NCBI RefSeq assembly: GCF_025821625.1
Contig: NZ_JACKSH010000187.1
Location: 1-64,000 of the forward strand
Length of the DNA: 64,000 nt
Source: Mycolicibacterium pyrenivorans
GTDB lineage: Bacteria > Actinomycetota > Actinomycetes > Mycobacteriales > Mycobacteriaceae
Direction of reading: 5' to 3'
In this document: positions 8,739-17,218 of the stretch, piece by piece
How positions within the stretch are numbered: the first letter of the stretch is position 1
Layout: every line of letters starts with the position of its first letter
Translations under genes and position numbers: made by a program
Notes under the pieces: generated by a model
Seen by the model: only the letters and a program-made list of their open reading frames with translations
What the model was told of the DNA's origin: nothing
Databases searched by the model: none

Positions 8739-9563
8739 ATGGCCACCAGACCTTCGTCCGTGCACGGCATCGCCGACCAGGCCACCGACAGCAGTGCGTT
8801 CGAATACACCGCGCGGGCCGGTTTCGCCGCCAGCGGCGCCCTGCACCTGCTGCTCGGCTACATCGTCCTGCAGCTTGCGTTCACCGGGGGCGGCGGAAAC
8901 GCCGATCAGTCCGGAGCGCTGGCCACGCTGGCCGGCCAAACCGGCGGCAAGATCGCACTGTGGGTCGCCGCGATCGGCCTCGTCGCGCTCGGCCTGTGGC
9001 GCATCGCCGAAGCCGTGATCGGATCCAAGCCCGGTGAGCGCACCGGGGCCAAGGACGACAACCCGGCCTGGAAACGTGCGCAGTCGCTCGGCGTGGCCGT
9101 CGCGAATTTCGCGATCGCCCTGTCCGCGGCACGGTTCGCCATGGGCAGCGGGCAGTCCAGCAGCCAGCAGAACGCCGGCATTTCCGCCCAGCTCATGCAG
9201 TCAGGATGGGGCAAGGCGCTGTTGATCGCGGTGGGCCTCGGCGTCCTGGCGGTCGGCGGCTACCACGTCTACAAGGGCGTGTCCCAGAAGTTCCTCGACG
9301 ACCTGCGCGTCTCCGGCGGGACCGCCATCGTCGCCACCGGGGTCACCGGTTACGCCGCCAAGGGCCTCGTCCTGGCGGGCGCCGGACTGCTCGTCATCAT
9401 CGCGACCCTTCAGGCCGACCCGTCGAAGTCGACCGGGCTCGACGCCGCGGTCAAGGCGTTGGGGCAGGCGCCGTTCGGCAAGTTCCTGCTGGTCGCCGCA
9501 GCGCTGGGGATCGCCGCCTTCGGGGTGTACAGCTTCATGAGGAGCCGCTTCGGCCGGATGTGA
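8739..9563 (+). CDS. DUF1206 membrane protein
   Basis: A 274-residue integral membrane protein with three internal repeats of the DUF1206 unit, each a paired helix. The repeats begin near YTARAGFAASGALHLLLGY, LGVAVANFAIALSAARFAMG and TGYAAKGLVLAGAGLLVI. Linkers in the first and third copies share an ADxSxxxGxDAAVKAL-like pattern. Function is unknown. The start at ATG 8739 is fixed by an AGGAGG ribosome-binding site at 8729-8734; longer frames upstream overlap the TetR gene. Confidence 0.85.
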   Translation: MATRPSSVHGIADQATDSSAFEYTARAGFAASGALHLLLGYIVLQLAFTGGGGNADQSGALATLAGQTGGKIALWVAAIGLVALGLWRIAEAVIGSKPGERTGAKDDNPAWKRAQSLGVAVANFAIALSAARFAMGSGQSSSQQNAGISAQLMQSGWGKALLIAVGLGVLAVGGYHVYKGVSQKFLDDLRVSGGTAIVATGVTGYAAKGLVLAGAGLLVIIATLQADPSKSTGLDAAVKALGQAPFGKFLLVAAALGIAAFGVYSFMRSRFGRM

Positions 9564-9595
9564 CCTCGGCGAGGGCCCACCTGCGGTGAGGTGCC

Positions 9596-9620
9596 AAGTG
9601 AGCTAACGGTACCCTCACTT
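9596..9620. promoter_or_regulatory. Inverted repeat AAGTGAG-N11-CTCACTT
   Basis: A 7-bp perfect inverted repeat with an 11-bp spacer in the 148 bp before the adenylation-domain gene. It could be an operator or the stem of a terminator for the DUF1206 gene. There is no T tract, so an operator is more likely. Confidence 0.35.
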
Positions 9621-9637
9621 TGGTAAGCCTCAGCTCA
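9619..9637 (+). promoter_or_regulatory. Possible IdeR iron box
   Basis: The 19 bases TTTGGTAAGCCTCAGCTCA match the mycobacterial IdeR consensus (TTAGGTTAGGCTAACCTAA) at 13 of 19 positions, including the central AG.CT core and both GG/CT flanks. It lies 75 bp before the start of the adenylation-carrier-acyltransferase gene. This suggests iron-dependent repression, but a 13/19 match by eye is only suggestive. Confidence 0.4.
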
Positions 9638-9653
9638 GGTGCCCGGGCACCTG
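9636..9653. promoter_or_regulatory. 18-bp perfect palindrome
   Basis: CAGGTGCCCGGGCACCTG is a perfect 18-bp palindrome next to the possible iron box. It could be a repressor operator or form a 5' UTR hairpin before the gene at 9712. Confidence 0.45.
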
Positions 9654-9711
9654 TCGCGGAAAGGACTTCCTGGATGCGACCAGGGCCCACTGCGACCCTC
9701 GAGGGCCTGCC

Positions 9712-12204
9712 ATGAGCCCGCTGGTCGACCACCTGCGCCGGCACGGCGGCAACGTCGCGGTGCTGACCGAGTCGCGCCGGCTCAGCTACCTCGAGCTCGC
9801 CGACCGGGTCGACGCCGCCGCGCACGACCTGGGTGAGCGGCGCCGCCTGATCCTGCTGGAAGCCCGCAACGACATCCACACCCTTGTCCATTACCTCGGC
9901 GCCCTGGCCGGCGACCACGTGGTCCTTCCGGTGCCTGCCGGCCGTGACCACGGCGCCATGATCGCCACCTACCAGCCCGACGTCGTCATCGACGCCGCAG
10001 GCGTGCACGTCCGCCGCGGCGGCGGTCACCTGCTGCACGACGATCTCGCGCTGCTGATGTCCACCTCGGGCAGCACCGGCTCTCCGAAACTGGTCAGGCT
10101 CTCCCGGTCCAACCTGGTCGCGAACGCGGCCGCCATCGTCGAGTACCTGGGCATCCAGGAAACCGACAGGGCGGCAACCACCTTGCCGATGTCCTACTGC
10201 TACGGGCTGTCGGTGGTCCACAGCCATTTGCTGGCCGGGGCCGCTCTCATCCTGACCGAGCATTCGGTCGCCGACTCGGAGTTCTGGGAGCTGTTCGGCC
10301 GCCACCGCGGCACGACGTTCGCCGGGGTGCCGTACACCTTCGAGCTGCTCGAGCAGGTCGGCTTCGCATCGATGAAGCTGCCCCACCTGCGTTACCTGAC
10401 GCAGGCGGGCGGGCGCATGCCCGCCGAAAGGGTGCGCCGGTTCGCGACAATGGCCCACCGGCGGGGCTGGGAGCTGTACGTGATGTACGGGGCGACCGAG
10501 GCGACCGCCCGAATGGCCTATCTGCCAACGAATCTCGCTCGCACCCGGCCCACCGCGATTGGGCGCCCCATCCCGGGCGGATCGTTTTCCATCGAGCCCG
10601 TCGACGACTGGCCCGACGACGGGACCGGTGAGCTGGTCTACCGGGGGCCCAACGTCATGATGGGCTACGCCCACACCCCGCAGGATCTGGCGCTCGGCGC
10701 CACGGTGGAGGCACTGCGCACCGGCGACATCGGTCGCCGCGGCAGCGACGGGCTGTACGAAGTCGTCGGCCGCAGAAGCCGTTTCGTGAAGATGTACGGC
10801 CTGCGGATCGACCTGCACCAGGTCGAGTCGGCGCTGCGCGCGCAGGGAGTACACGCGCTGTGCACCAACAGCGGCGAGCACCTCGCGGTGGTCGCGGCAG
10901 GCGACCACCACCGCCGCGATGTGCAGCACCTCGCGGCGGCAGCGGCCGGCATCCCCGCCGGCGCCGTCGACGCCGTCTGTGTCAGGAATCTCCCGCTGCT
11001 GCCGTCGGGCAAACCCGACTACCCGACGGCACGCACCCTCGCCGCAGGCGCCGTCGCCGGCGAACACCGCGACACCGACCTGCGCGCGTTGTTCGCCGAC
11101 GTCCTTCAACTCGATCGCGCCACCATCGACGCAGACGCCAGCTTCGTCGACCTCGGCGGCAATTCGCTGTCCTACGTGACGATGTCGGTGCGACTCGAAC
11201 GCGCACTCGGCAGGCTCCCGGCGCACTGGCAGCGGTTGTCGCTGCGCGAGCTGCAGGCACAGCCCGCGCCGCCGCGGCGGTGGTGGCGGTCGTGGGGGGC
11301 CACGCTGGAAACCAGCGTCGCGCTGCGCGCCGCGGCGATCGTCCTGATCGTCGGTTCCCACGCAGGCGTGTTCGAGCTGTGGGGCGGCGCGCACATCCTC
11401 CTCGGCGTCGCCGGCTACAACTTCGGCAGGTTCTGCCTGACCCCGGTGCCCAGGCAGGTCCGGATCCGCCATCTGCGCAACACGATCGCGTGGATCGCGG
11501 TCCCCTCGGTGGCGTGGATCGCGATCGCGCTGATGCTGACGGACGACTATCACCCGACGAACCTGTTGCTGGCCAACAAGTTCCTGGGTCCCCACGACAG
11601 CATGACCGCGGGCAGGCTGTGGTTCGTCGAGGTGCTGGTGTGGATTCTCGTCGCGCTGGCCGTCCTGTTCTGGCTGCCCGTGATGGACCGCCTCGAACGA
11701 CGGCATCCGTTCGCGCTGGCCGGAGCCCTCCTCGCGGTCGGGCTCGCGCTGCGCTTCGACGTGCTGGGGCTGACCCTGGGGCGCGACGCCTGGTTCACGG
11801 TGCTGACATTCTGGTTCTTCGCGGCGGGGTGGGCCGCGGCGAAGGCGACGACGATCCAGCAGCGCGTCCTGGTGACCGCCGTCCTGGTCGTCGGACTCCA
11901 CGGCTACTTCGGCAGCACGCTGCGCGAGACGATGGTCCTCGCCGGGCTGGTCCTGCTGCTGTGGCTACCGGCGCTGCGGTGCCCGTCGCTGCTGGCTGCC
12001 GCCGCGGGAATCGTCGCCGAGGCGTCTCTGTACATCTACCTGACCCACTACCAGGTGTATCCGCTGTTCGGCGGTCATCACCTCGTCGGTGTGCTCGCCT
12101 CGATCGCCGTGGGCATTGCGATCACCGCGGCGGTGACGCTGCTGCGCAATCAGTTCCGCGAACGCAGGCTCAGCCCGGCGACACCGGCTCCCGCGCTGCG
12201 ATGA
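9712..12204 (+). CDS. Adenylation-carrier-membrane acyltransferase fusion (NRPS-like)
   Basis: An 830-residue multidomain protein. Residues 1 to about 440 are an AMP-forming adenylation domain with core motifs LMSTSGSTGSPKL (A3), YGATEATARMAYLP (A5), LRTGDIGRRGSDGLYEVVGR (A7/A8) and LPSGKPDY (A10 lysine). Residues about 450-520 are a carrier domain with LGGNSLSY, where Ser485 is the phosphopantetheine site. Residues about 545-830 carry roughly nine hydrophobic helices resembling an acyltransferase-3-type membrane domain (AAIVLIVGSHAGVFEL near its start). The apparent logic is to activate an acid, load it on the carrier and transfer it at the membrane. No condensation domain or partner NRPS gene is nearby. 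ATG 9712 is chosen because A-domain homology begins there. A possible iron box lies upstream. The product is unknown. Confidence 0.8.
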   Translation: MSPLVDHLRRHGGNVAVLTESRRLSYLELADRVDAAAHDLGERRRLILLEARNDIHTLVHYLGALAGDHVVLPVPAGRDHGAMIATYQPDVVIDAAGVHVRRGGGHLLHDDLALLMSTSGSTGSPKLVRLSRSNLVANAAAIVEYLGIQETDRAATTLPMSYCYGLSVVHSHLLAGAALILTEHSVADSEFWELFGRHRGTTFAGVPYTFELLEQVGFASMKLPHLRYLTQAGGRMPAERVRRFATMAHRRGWELYVMYGATEATARMAYLPTNLARTRPTAIGRPIPGGSFSIEPVDDWPDDGTGELVYRGPNVMMGYAHTPQDLALGATVEALRTGDIGRRGSDGLYEVVGRRSRFVKMYGLRIDLHQVESALRAQGVHALCTNSGEHLAVVAAGDHHRRDVQHLAAAAAGIPAGAVDAVCVRNLPLLPSGKPDYPTARTLAAGAVAGEHRDTDLRALFADVLQLDRATIDADASFVDLGGNSLSYVTMSVRLERALGRLPAHWQRLSLRELQAQPAPPRRWWRSWGATLETSVALRAAAIVLIVGSHAGVFELWGGAHILLGVAGYNFGRFCLTPVPRQVRIRHLRNTIAWIAVPSVAWIAIALMLTDDYHPTNLLLANKFLGPHDSMTAGRLWFVEVLVWILVALAVLFWLPVMDRLERRHPFALAGALLAVGLALRFDVLGLTLGRDAWFTVLTFWFFAAGWAAAKATTIQQRVLVTAVLVVGLHGYFGSTLRETMVLAGLVLLLWLPALRCPSLLAAAAGIVAEASLYIYLTHYQVYPLFGGHHLVGVLASIAVGIAITAAVTLLRNQFRERRLSPATPAPALR

Positions 12205-12985
12205 GGCCCTCCTGAACCAGCGTCGCCACGACCGCGCCGTCGCGGCCGACCAGGCTCGCGGTGACGACCCCGCGGCCGCGCGCGGCCGCAGGTGAACGGC
12301 ACTCCAGCAGGTTCCACTGGTCGGCGTGCACCGCGCGGTGAAACCAGACCGAGGAATCCGTGGTGCCGCTGCGGTGGCTTCGCGACCGCATCGAGTGCCC
12401 GTGCACCTGCAACGCCGGGTCGATCAGGTAGACGTCGGTGACGTACACGGCGATCAACGTGTGCACCAGCGGATCGTCGGGCAGTTCCACCGTCGTCCGC
12501 CACCACAGTCGGCGCACGAACTGCCCGCCCTCGGTGTCGTCGACGACCCTGATGTCGAGTTCATCCAGCGGCATCGACGGCGCGGGACCGGCGGGACCGG
12601 TGCGGGGCAACGCCGCCGGATCGTCCGGCATAGATGCCCGGTGCCCGTGGTCGGGTCCCGGCAGCGCGGCGGCGAAAGAAACAGTGGCCGTGGCGAGTAG
12701 ACGTTCGTTCTGGACGGCCTCGACCCGCCGGGATGCGGCGGTGCGCCCGTCGAACACCCGCTGCACCCGGTAGTCGATGGGTTGGCCCGCATCTCCCCCG
12801 CGCAGGAACTGCAGATGCAGGGTGGTCGGCAGTTTCGCGGACTCCACCGTGCGCGCGGCCGCGGCAAGAGCCTGGGCCACCAGCTGGCCGCCGTAGGCAC
12901 GCTTGCCCTCCGGGCCGCTGCCGCGCCCCCGCCACGTGTCCGACGGCCCACCGGTCACGTCCAGCAGGTCCAGCAGCGCGCTCAC
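12170..12985 (-). CDS. Acyl-CoA thioesterase II family protein (TesB-like)
   Basis: A 271-residue double-hotdog thioesterase, expected to hydrolyse acyl-CoA. The first hotdog shows RAYGGQLVAQALAAAARTV and LHLQFLRGGDAGQPIDYRVQ. The second has DSSVWFHRAVHADQWNLLE, which resembles the catalytic region of TesB. Start is a GTG at 12985 that overlaps the stop of the CoA-transferase gene (GTGA), so the two are translated as a pair. Its 3' end overlaps the convergent fusion gene by 35 bp, leaving no room for a terminator. Confidence 0.85.
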   Translation of the reverse strand: MSALLDLLDVTGGPSDTWRGRGSGPEGKRAYGGQLVAQALAAAARTVESAKLPTTLHLQFLRGGDAGQPIDYRVQRVFDGRTAASRRVEAVQNERLLATATVSFAAALPGPDHGHRASMPDDPAALPRTGPAGPAPSMPLDELDIRVVDDTEGGQFVRRLWWRTTVELPDDPLVHTLIAVYVTDVYLIDPALQVHGHSMRSRSHRSGTTDSSVWFHRAVHADQWNLLECRSPAAARGRGVVTASLVGRDGAVVATLVQEGLIAAREPVSPG

Positions 12986-14187
12986 GCCACGGTGCCCGAC
13001 CGGAAGAGCCCCTCGACGTCACCGGCCGACAGTGACAGCCAGTCGCCGAGCACCGCGGCGGTGTCGTCACCGAGCGCGGGGGCGGGTTGCGCCGCGGGGT
13101 AGGTGCCGTCGATCGACACGGGCAGTCCCGGCGCGAGGTAGCGACCCACCCGGGGTTGTTCGAGTTCGGTGAACATCGGGTTGGCGGTGACCCTGTCGTC
13201 GGTGGCCGTCTCGGCGAACGTGCGGTAGCGCTCCCACAACACCGACGTCGCCGACAGGCCCGCGGTGACCTCCTCGCCGGTGTGTGCGGTGAACCATTCG
13301 GCGAACAGGGCGCCCAGCGCGCCGCGATGCCGGTACCGCTCCCCCTCGTCGGAGAAGTCTGCGCCGAGCGACTGCGCCAGTGCGGCAACGGATTCCATGG
13401 TCTTGGTCAACTCGGTCAGATCCCGGAAATGCCTGCCGGTCAGGGCGACCACCATGAACGCGACACCGTCGCTGCTGGTGAAGTCCTGCCCATACGTGCC
13501 GTACACGGCGTTGCCGATGCGCTGCCGCGACGTGCCGTTGACCATCGCCTCGGTCAGCAGACCGAGATTTCCCGCGGTCGCCAGCGCCACGTTCTCCAGC
13601 GGGATGCTGATGCGCTGGCCCTGTCCGGTGGCGTCGCGGTGCCGCAGCGCGGTGGCCACCGACAACGCCACGTAGATCCCGCAGGTGACGTCCCACGCGG
13701 GCAACACGTGGTTGACCGGCGCGGTGAGCTCGGCCGGTCCGGTCACGAGCGGGAATCCCATCGCGGCGTTGACGGTGTAGTCGACGCCGGTGCCCCCATC
13801 GGCGCGTCCGGATACCTCGACGTGGATCAGGTCGGGCCGCACGCGCGTCAGTTCCTCGTAGGAATGCCATTGCCGGCCAGCGACATTCGTGATGAACACG
13901 CCGCTTCCGGCAATCAGCTGTCTCACCAGGTCCTGGCCGTGTTCGGAGCGCATGTCGACAGCCAGCGAACGCTTGCCCTTGTTCAGGCCTGCCCAGTAGA
14001 TGCTCTCGCCGCCCTCGGTGAGCGGCCAGCGGCGGTAGTCGGCGGCACCACCGATCGGGTCGACACGGATCACCTCGGCGCCGAGCTGGGTCAGCGTCAT
14101 CCCTGCCAGGGGCACCGCGACGAAGCTGGAGATCTCGACGATCCGCACCCCGGCGAGCGGACGGGTCGGGTCGGGTGCATGGGTCAT
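12982..14187 (-). CDS. CoA-transferase family III (CaiB/BaiF) protein
   Basis: A 401-residue family III CoA-transferase, which moves CoA between acyl-CoA and a free acid through an aspartyl-CoA thioester. Evidence: LAGVRIVEISSFVAVPLAG near the N-terminus, GLNKGKRSLAVDMRS, and the GVDYTVNAAMGFP segment containing the probable catalytic Asp. Start is ATG 14187. Coupled by a 4-bp overlap to the thioesterase gene downstream, which suggests they act on the same acyl-CoA. The substrate cannot be named from sequence. Confidence 0.87.
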   Translation of the reverse strand: MTHAPDPTRPLAGVRIVEISSFVAVPLAGMTLTQLGAEVIRVDPIGGAADYRRWPLTEGGESIYWAGLNKGKRSLAVDMRSEHGQDLVRQLIAGSGVFITNVAGRQWHSYEELTRVRPDLIHVEVSGRADGGTGVDYTVNAAMGFPLVTGPAELTAPVNHVLPAWDVTCGIYVALSVATALRHRDATGQGQRISIPLENVALATAGNLGLLTEAMVNGTSRQRIGNAVYGTYGQDFTSSDGVAFMVVALTGRHFRDLTELTKTMESVAALAQSLGADFSDEGERYRHRGALGALFAEWFTAHTGEEVTAGLSATSVLWERYRTFAETATDDRVTANPMFTELEQPRVGRYLAPGLPVSIDGTYPAAQPAPALGDDTAAVLGDWLSLSAGDVEGLFRSGTVA

Positions 14188-14211
14188 ACGCTCAAGTTAG
14201 CAAGCGGCGCG

Positions 14212-14985
14212 CTAGACCAACTCGATCGCCTCGGCGATCGACGGCAACACGCGGCTCGGCCGGAAGGGGTACCGCTCCACCTCTTCGACCGAGGTCGACC
14301 CCGTCAGCACGAGAATGGTTTCCAGTCCCGCTTCGATGCCCGCCACGATGTCGGTGTCCATCCGGTCACCGACCATCACGGTGCTCTCGGAATGCGCCTC
14401 GATCCGGTTCATCGCACTGCGGAACATCATCGGGTTGGGTTTGCCGACGAAGTACGGCTCCCGGCCGGTCGCCTTGGTGATCATCGCCGCGACGGATCCG
14501 GTGGCCGGCAACGGCCCCTCGGCGGAAGGTCCGGTGACATCGGGATTCGTTGCGATGAAGCGGGCGCCGCCGAGGATCAGGCGGACGGCCTTGGTGATCG
14601 CCTCGAACGAATACGTGCGGGTCTCGCCGAGCACGACGAAGTCCGGTGCGACGTCGGTGAGCGTGTACCCGGCCTCATGCAGCGCTGTGGTCAGGCCCGC
14701 CTCGCCGATAACGTACGCCGACCCGCCGGGTAGCTGGTCGGCGAGGAAGGCCGCGGTCGCCAGCGCGGACGTCCAGATCGACGCCTCCGGCACTATGAGC
14801 CCCGAACGTGCGAGCCGGGCCGCCAGATCGCGTGGCGTGAAGATGGAGTTGTTGGTCAGCACAAGAAATGGTCGAGCACGGTCGCTCAATGTTTGCAGGA
14901 ATTCGGCGGCGCCGGGCAGCGCGTGTTCCTCACGGACGATAACCCCGTCCATGTCGGTGAGCCAGCACTGCGGTGTGGAGCGCAC
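14212..14985 (-). CDS. HAD-superfamily IIA phosphatase (NagD-like)
   Basis: A 257-residue HAD hydrolase with C2-type cap. Motif I is WLTDMDGVIV (nucleophile and acid Asp pair), motif II LVLTNNS, motif III GKPNPMMF with the lysine, and motif IV MVGDRMDTDI with acidic metal ligands. NagD relatives dephosphorylate nucleotides or glycerol phosphates. The start is a GTG at 14985. It sits 24 bp from the CoA-transferase gene, probably in one transcript, with no obvious functional link. Confidence 0.88.
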   Translation of the reverse strand: MRSTPQCWLTDMDGVIVREEHALPGAAEFLQTLSDRARPFLVLTNNSIFTPRDLAARLARSGLIVPEASIWTSALATAAFLADQLPGGSAYVIGEAGLTTALHEAGYTLTDVAPDFVVLGETRTYSFEAITKAVRLILGGARFIATNPDVTGPSAEGPLPATGSVAAMITKATGREPYFVGKPNPMMFRSAMNRIEAHSESTVMVGDRMDTDIVAGIEAGLETILVLTGSTSVEEVERYPFRPSRVLPSIAEAIELV

Positions 14986-15023
14986 GACTCCAGTCTGTCA
15001 GCCGTGGCAAGTACCGACCGCGA

Positions 15024-16220
15024 TCACCCCGTCCTGACCGGCAACCGTGCCCAGCCCCGCACGCTGGACGTCCGCGCCCTGCTTGCATTGCCGTAGTCGA
15101 CGTCCCAGTCGGTCCACCGTTTGAGCACTTCCTCGAAGGCCACCCGGGCCTCCAGCCGGGCCAGCGCGGAGCCGAGGCAGAAGTGCAGGCCCTGCCCGAA
15201 GCTCAGGTGCCCCCCGGTGCGGTGGATGTCGAAGCGGTCCGGGTCACTGAACCTTGCGTCGTCGCGGTTCGCCGAACCGTTGAGCAGCAACATGTATGAG
15301 CCCTCCGTGACGGTGTGGCCGTACAGTTCGACATCGCGTGCCACATAGCGCGCCTGTACCGGTGATGGCGGCTCGAACCGCAGAGATTCCTCGATCGCCG
15401 ACGGGATCAGTGCCGGATCGGCGACGAGTTCGCGGCGCTGATCGGGGTGTTCGCCGAGCAACTGCCCCATGAACCCGATCAGACGGGCCGTGGTCTCGCC
15501 TCCGGCGCCGGCGATCATCGCCGTATAGGCGAGCACCTCAGTCCGTTCCAGCTTCCGCCGTGTCCCGTCGGGTTCGTCCACCTCGGCATTGAGCAGTTCG
15601 GTCATCAGGTCGTCGGACGGGTGTGTCGCCCGCCATTCGATGTACTCGGCGAACAGCGCCAGCGACTCCGCGAAGACCGTCGCGCTGACATCAACTTTCG
15701 CGCCTGCGACCGCGATGCTCTTGTCCGTGCGGTCGCGGATCTGCTTCTGCCCGTCCTCGGGGATGCCGAGCAGGTAGCCGATCGTCTGCATCGGCATGAT
15801 CGCACCGAGGTCGACGACGAAGTCGAACCCGTCCCGATCGACCAGCGGATCCAGTGCGCGCGCGCAGAATCCGCGCACCAGGTCCTCGACAGCGAGCATT
15901 CGGCGCGGGGTGAAGACCCGCGACAGCAGGCGCCGGTGCAGGTCGTGCAGGGGCGGATCCTCGAACAACAGGATTCCCGGCGGCACCTCGATACCGCTGA
16001 ACAGGATGTCGGCGGTGGTGCCCCTGCCGGACCGGTAGGTCTGCCAGTCCGGCAGCGCCTCGACGACATCGTCGTAGCGGCTGAGCGCGTAGAACCCGTA
16101 CTTGTCGTTGTAGTACAGCGGCGCCTCCTCCCGCATCCGGCGCCACACCGGATACGGGTCGTCGTCGATGGCATGGTCGAACGGGTCGTAGTACAAGTCG
16201 CCGATGCTTTTCACTGACAC
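15024..16220 (-). CDS. Cytochrome P450 (first of three intact copies)
   Basis: Soluble bacterial P450 of 398 residues. The oxygen-binding I-helix reads AGAGGETT (237-244), the K-helix ExxR is E278-SLR281, and the heme loop is FGQGLHFCLG with Cys348 as iron ligand. The C-terminus WDVDYGNASRARTSSVRGWARLPV is nearly repeated in the P450 remnant at 39125-39255. Start ATG 16220. It follows the AveC-like gene by 6 bp, so the two form an operon divergent from the TetR at 17219. No ferredoxin or ferredoxin reductase is present nearby. Confidence 0.93.
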   Translation of the reverse strand: MSVKSIGDLYYDPFDHAIDDDPYPVWRRMREEAPLYYNDKYGFYALSRYDDVVEALPDWQTYRSGRGTTADILFSGIEVPPGILLFEDPPLHDLHRRLLSRVFTPRRMLAVEDLVRGFCARALDPLVDRDGFDFVVDLGAIMPMQTIGYLLGIPEDGQKQIRDRTDKSIAVAGAKVDVSATVFAESLALFAEYIEWRATHPSDDLMTELLNAEVDEPDGTRRKLERTEVLAYTAMIAGAGGETTARLIGFMGQLLGEHPDQRRELVADPALIPSAIEESLRFEPPSPVQARYVARDVELYGHTVTEGSYMLLLNGSANRDDARFSDPDRFDIHRTGGHLSFGQGLHFCLGSALARLEARVAFEEVLKRWTDWDVDYGNASRARTSSVRGWARLPVRTG

Positions 16221-16226
16221 AGTCGC

Positions 16227-17015
16227 CTACCTCGGTTGGTTCTCGATGCCGGGGAACAACTGCTCCGTCGGCCCCTCGGTGACATAGCCGCCGAGCTTCG
16301 TCGCCAGGTGCGGCGCGAACACTGCCAGGTACATGAGATGGCCGACCACCACCACCACCGCGATGGACAGCAGTGACGATCCGACCTTGCTCGACGACCG
16401 TTTGTCAGACCAGATCTCGATGACGTTGCGGCCCTGCTCATCTGTGCGCCCGAGCAGGTAGGTGAACACCATCATCTGCAGACCCATCGCGACCGCGTCA
16501 TAGATCGGGTACTGGAACCTGCTTCCCTCGAAGATCGCCAGCCCGTCAATCACGTAGCCGTAGTAGAAGACCCCCAACCGGGGTCCGAAGAATCCGTTGA
16601 ACAGTAGTGCCCAACAGAAGCCGACCAGGAATCCGACGCCCAGCAGTGTCTGCGGCCTTCGCCAGCCGAGTCGCATGACTGCCCGCCGGCCCAGCGCCGC
16701 GCCGATCACCGCGGGCAGCACGAAGTAGGAGATGTAACCAACGGGTACCGACGACGGCAGCCCGCCACCCCAGGTGAAGTTCATCGGCCACCACGACGGC
16801 ATCCGCGGAAGGGCCGGCGGGAACTGGGCGAACACCGCCCAGTCATACGGCGCCTCGATCCACGAGAACGAGATCGCCGAGATGGACACCAACAGCAGCG
16901 GATGCAGGCGACCGCGCCGGATGCTCAGGTACACCCCGAACGCGAGGAACAGGATTCCGCCGACGTAGGCGAACGTCAGACCGGCGATCAACGCTGGTGT
17001 CAGCTCGGTGCTCAC
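16227..17015 (-). CDS. AveC-like (spirocyclase family) integral membrane protein
   Basis: A 262-residue protein with about seven transmembrane helices, resembling the AveC family known from avermectin spiroketal formation. In mycobacteria its relatives have no assigned reaction. It shares with the second AveC-like protein (23828-24961) an acidic EAPYDW / DPIMNW segment, a PxSWP segment and a RFQYPIYDA / TFQFPLLWES segment; these could be active-site elements. Start is GTG 17015 preceded by GGAG. It is placed directly before a P450 gene, as is the second copy, so a joint oxidation role is plausible. Confidence 0.65.
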   Translation of the reverse strand: MSTELTPALIAGLTFAYVGGILFLAFGVYLSIRRGRLHPLLLVSISAISFSWIEAPYDWAVFAQFPPALPRMPSWWPMNFTWGGGLPSSVPVGYISYFVLPAVIGAALGRRAVMRLGWRRPQTLLGVGFLVGFCWALLFNGFFGPRLGVFYYGYVIDGLAIFEGSRFQYPIYDAVAMGLQMMVFTYLLGRTDEQGRNVIEIWSDKRSSSKVGSSLLSIAVVVVVGHLMYLAVFAPHLATKLGGYVTEGPTEQLFPGIENQPR

Positions 17016-17027
17016 CGGCGCCGTCTC

Positions 17028-17049
17028 CTCTTCGCGCGAGCGCTCATCG
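17028..17049. repeat. 22-bp dispersed repeat, copy 1
   Basis: The 22 bases here are identical to 23794-23815. Both copies lie at the 5' end of a gene in an AveC-like operon. On the minus strand the sequence includes ATGAGCGCTCGCGCGAAGAG. This is more than chance would give in 64 kb. Confidence 0.6.
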
Positions 17050-17139
17050 ATCCCGCGCTTCCGGATCGAAATAGATCACCAGACCGACGATGAGCACGGC
17101 CAGCCCGACCAGCGTGCCGACCATGATGAGCGCCCCCAC
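17044..17139 (-). CDS. Possible 31-residue single-helix membrane peptide
   Basis: A short frame from GTG 17139, preceded by a GGGGCAGG sequence, encodes a peptide whose core GTLVGLAVLIVGLVIYF is a convincing transmembrane helix followed by DPEARDR. It would be the first gene of the AveC-like/P450 operon, 28 bp before the AveC-like start and just after the TetR operator. An internal ATG at 17124 is an alternative start. The hydrophobic pattern and position support it, but at this length chance cannot be excluded. Confidence 0.45.
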   Translation of the reverse strand: MGALIMVGTLVGLAVLIVGLVIYFDPEARDR

Positions 17140-17168
17140 ACCTGCCCCTTTCCTTCACCGACAACTTT

Positions 17169-17186
17169 TAATAGTGCACACTATTA
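17169..17186. promoter_or_regulatory. 18-bp palindrome, probable TetR operator
   Basis: TAATAGTG-CA-CACTATTA is a perfect 8-2-8 palindrome. It is 33 bp before the TetR start (17219) and 30 bp before the short frame that opens the AveC-like/P450 operon. It is the natural binding site for that TetR, controlling both directions. Confidence 0.7.
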
Positions 17187-17218
17187 CAACGGGCGCGGTC
17201 AAGACCCGGCTATGGTGA

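Noticed and set aside
8739-9563. CRISPR or phage features in the accessory regions
   Set aside because: The only internal repeats seen here are the DUF1206 protein repeats; no spacer-repeat arrays or phage genes were found anywhere in the window.
9535-11901. 788-codon minus-strand frame opposite the adenylation fusion gene
   Set aside because: Antisense shadow with low-complexity Arg/Gln/His composition and no motifs.
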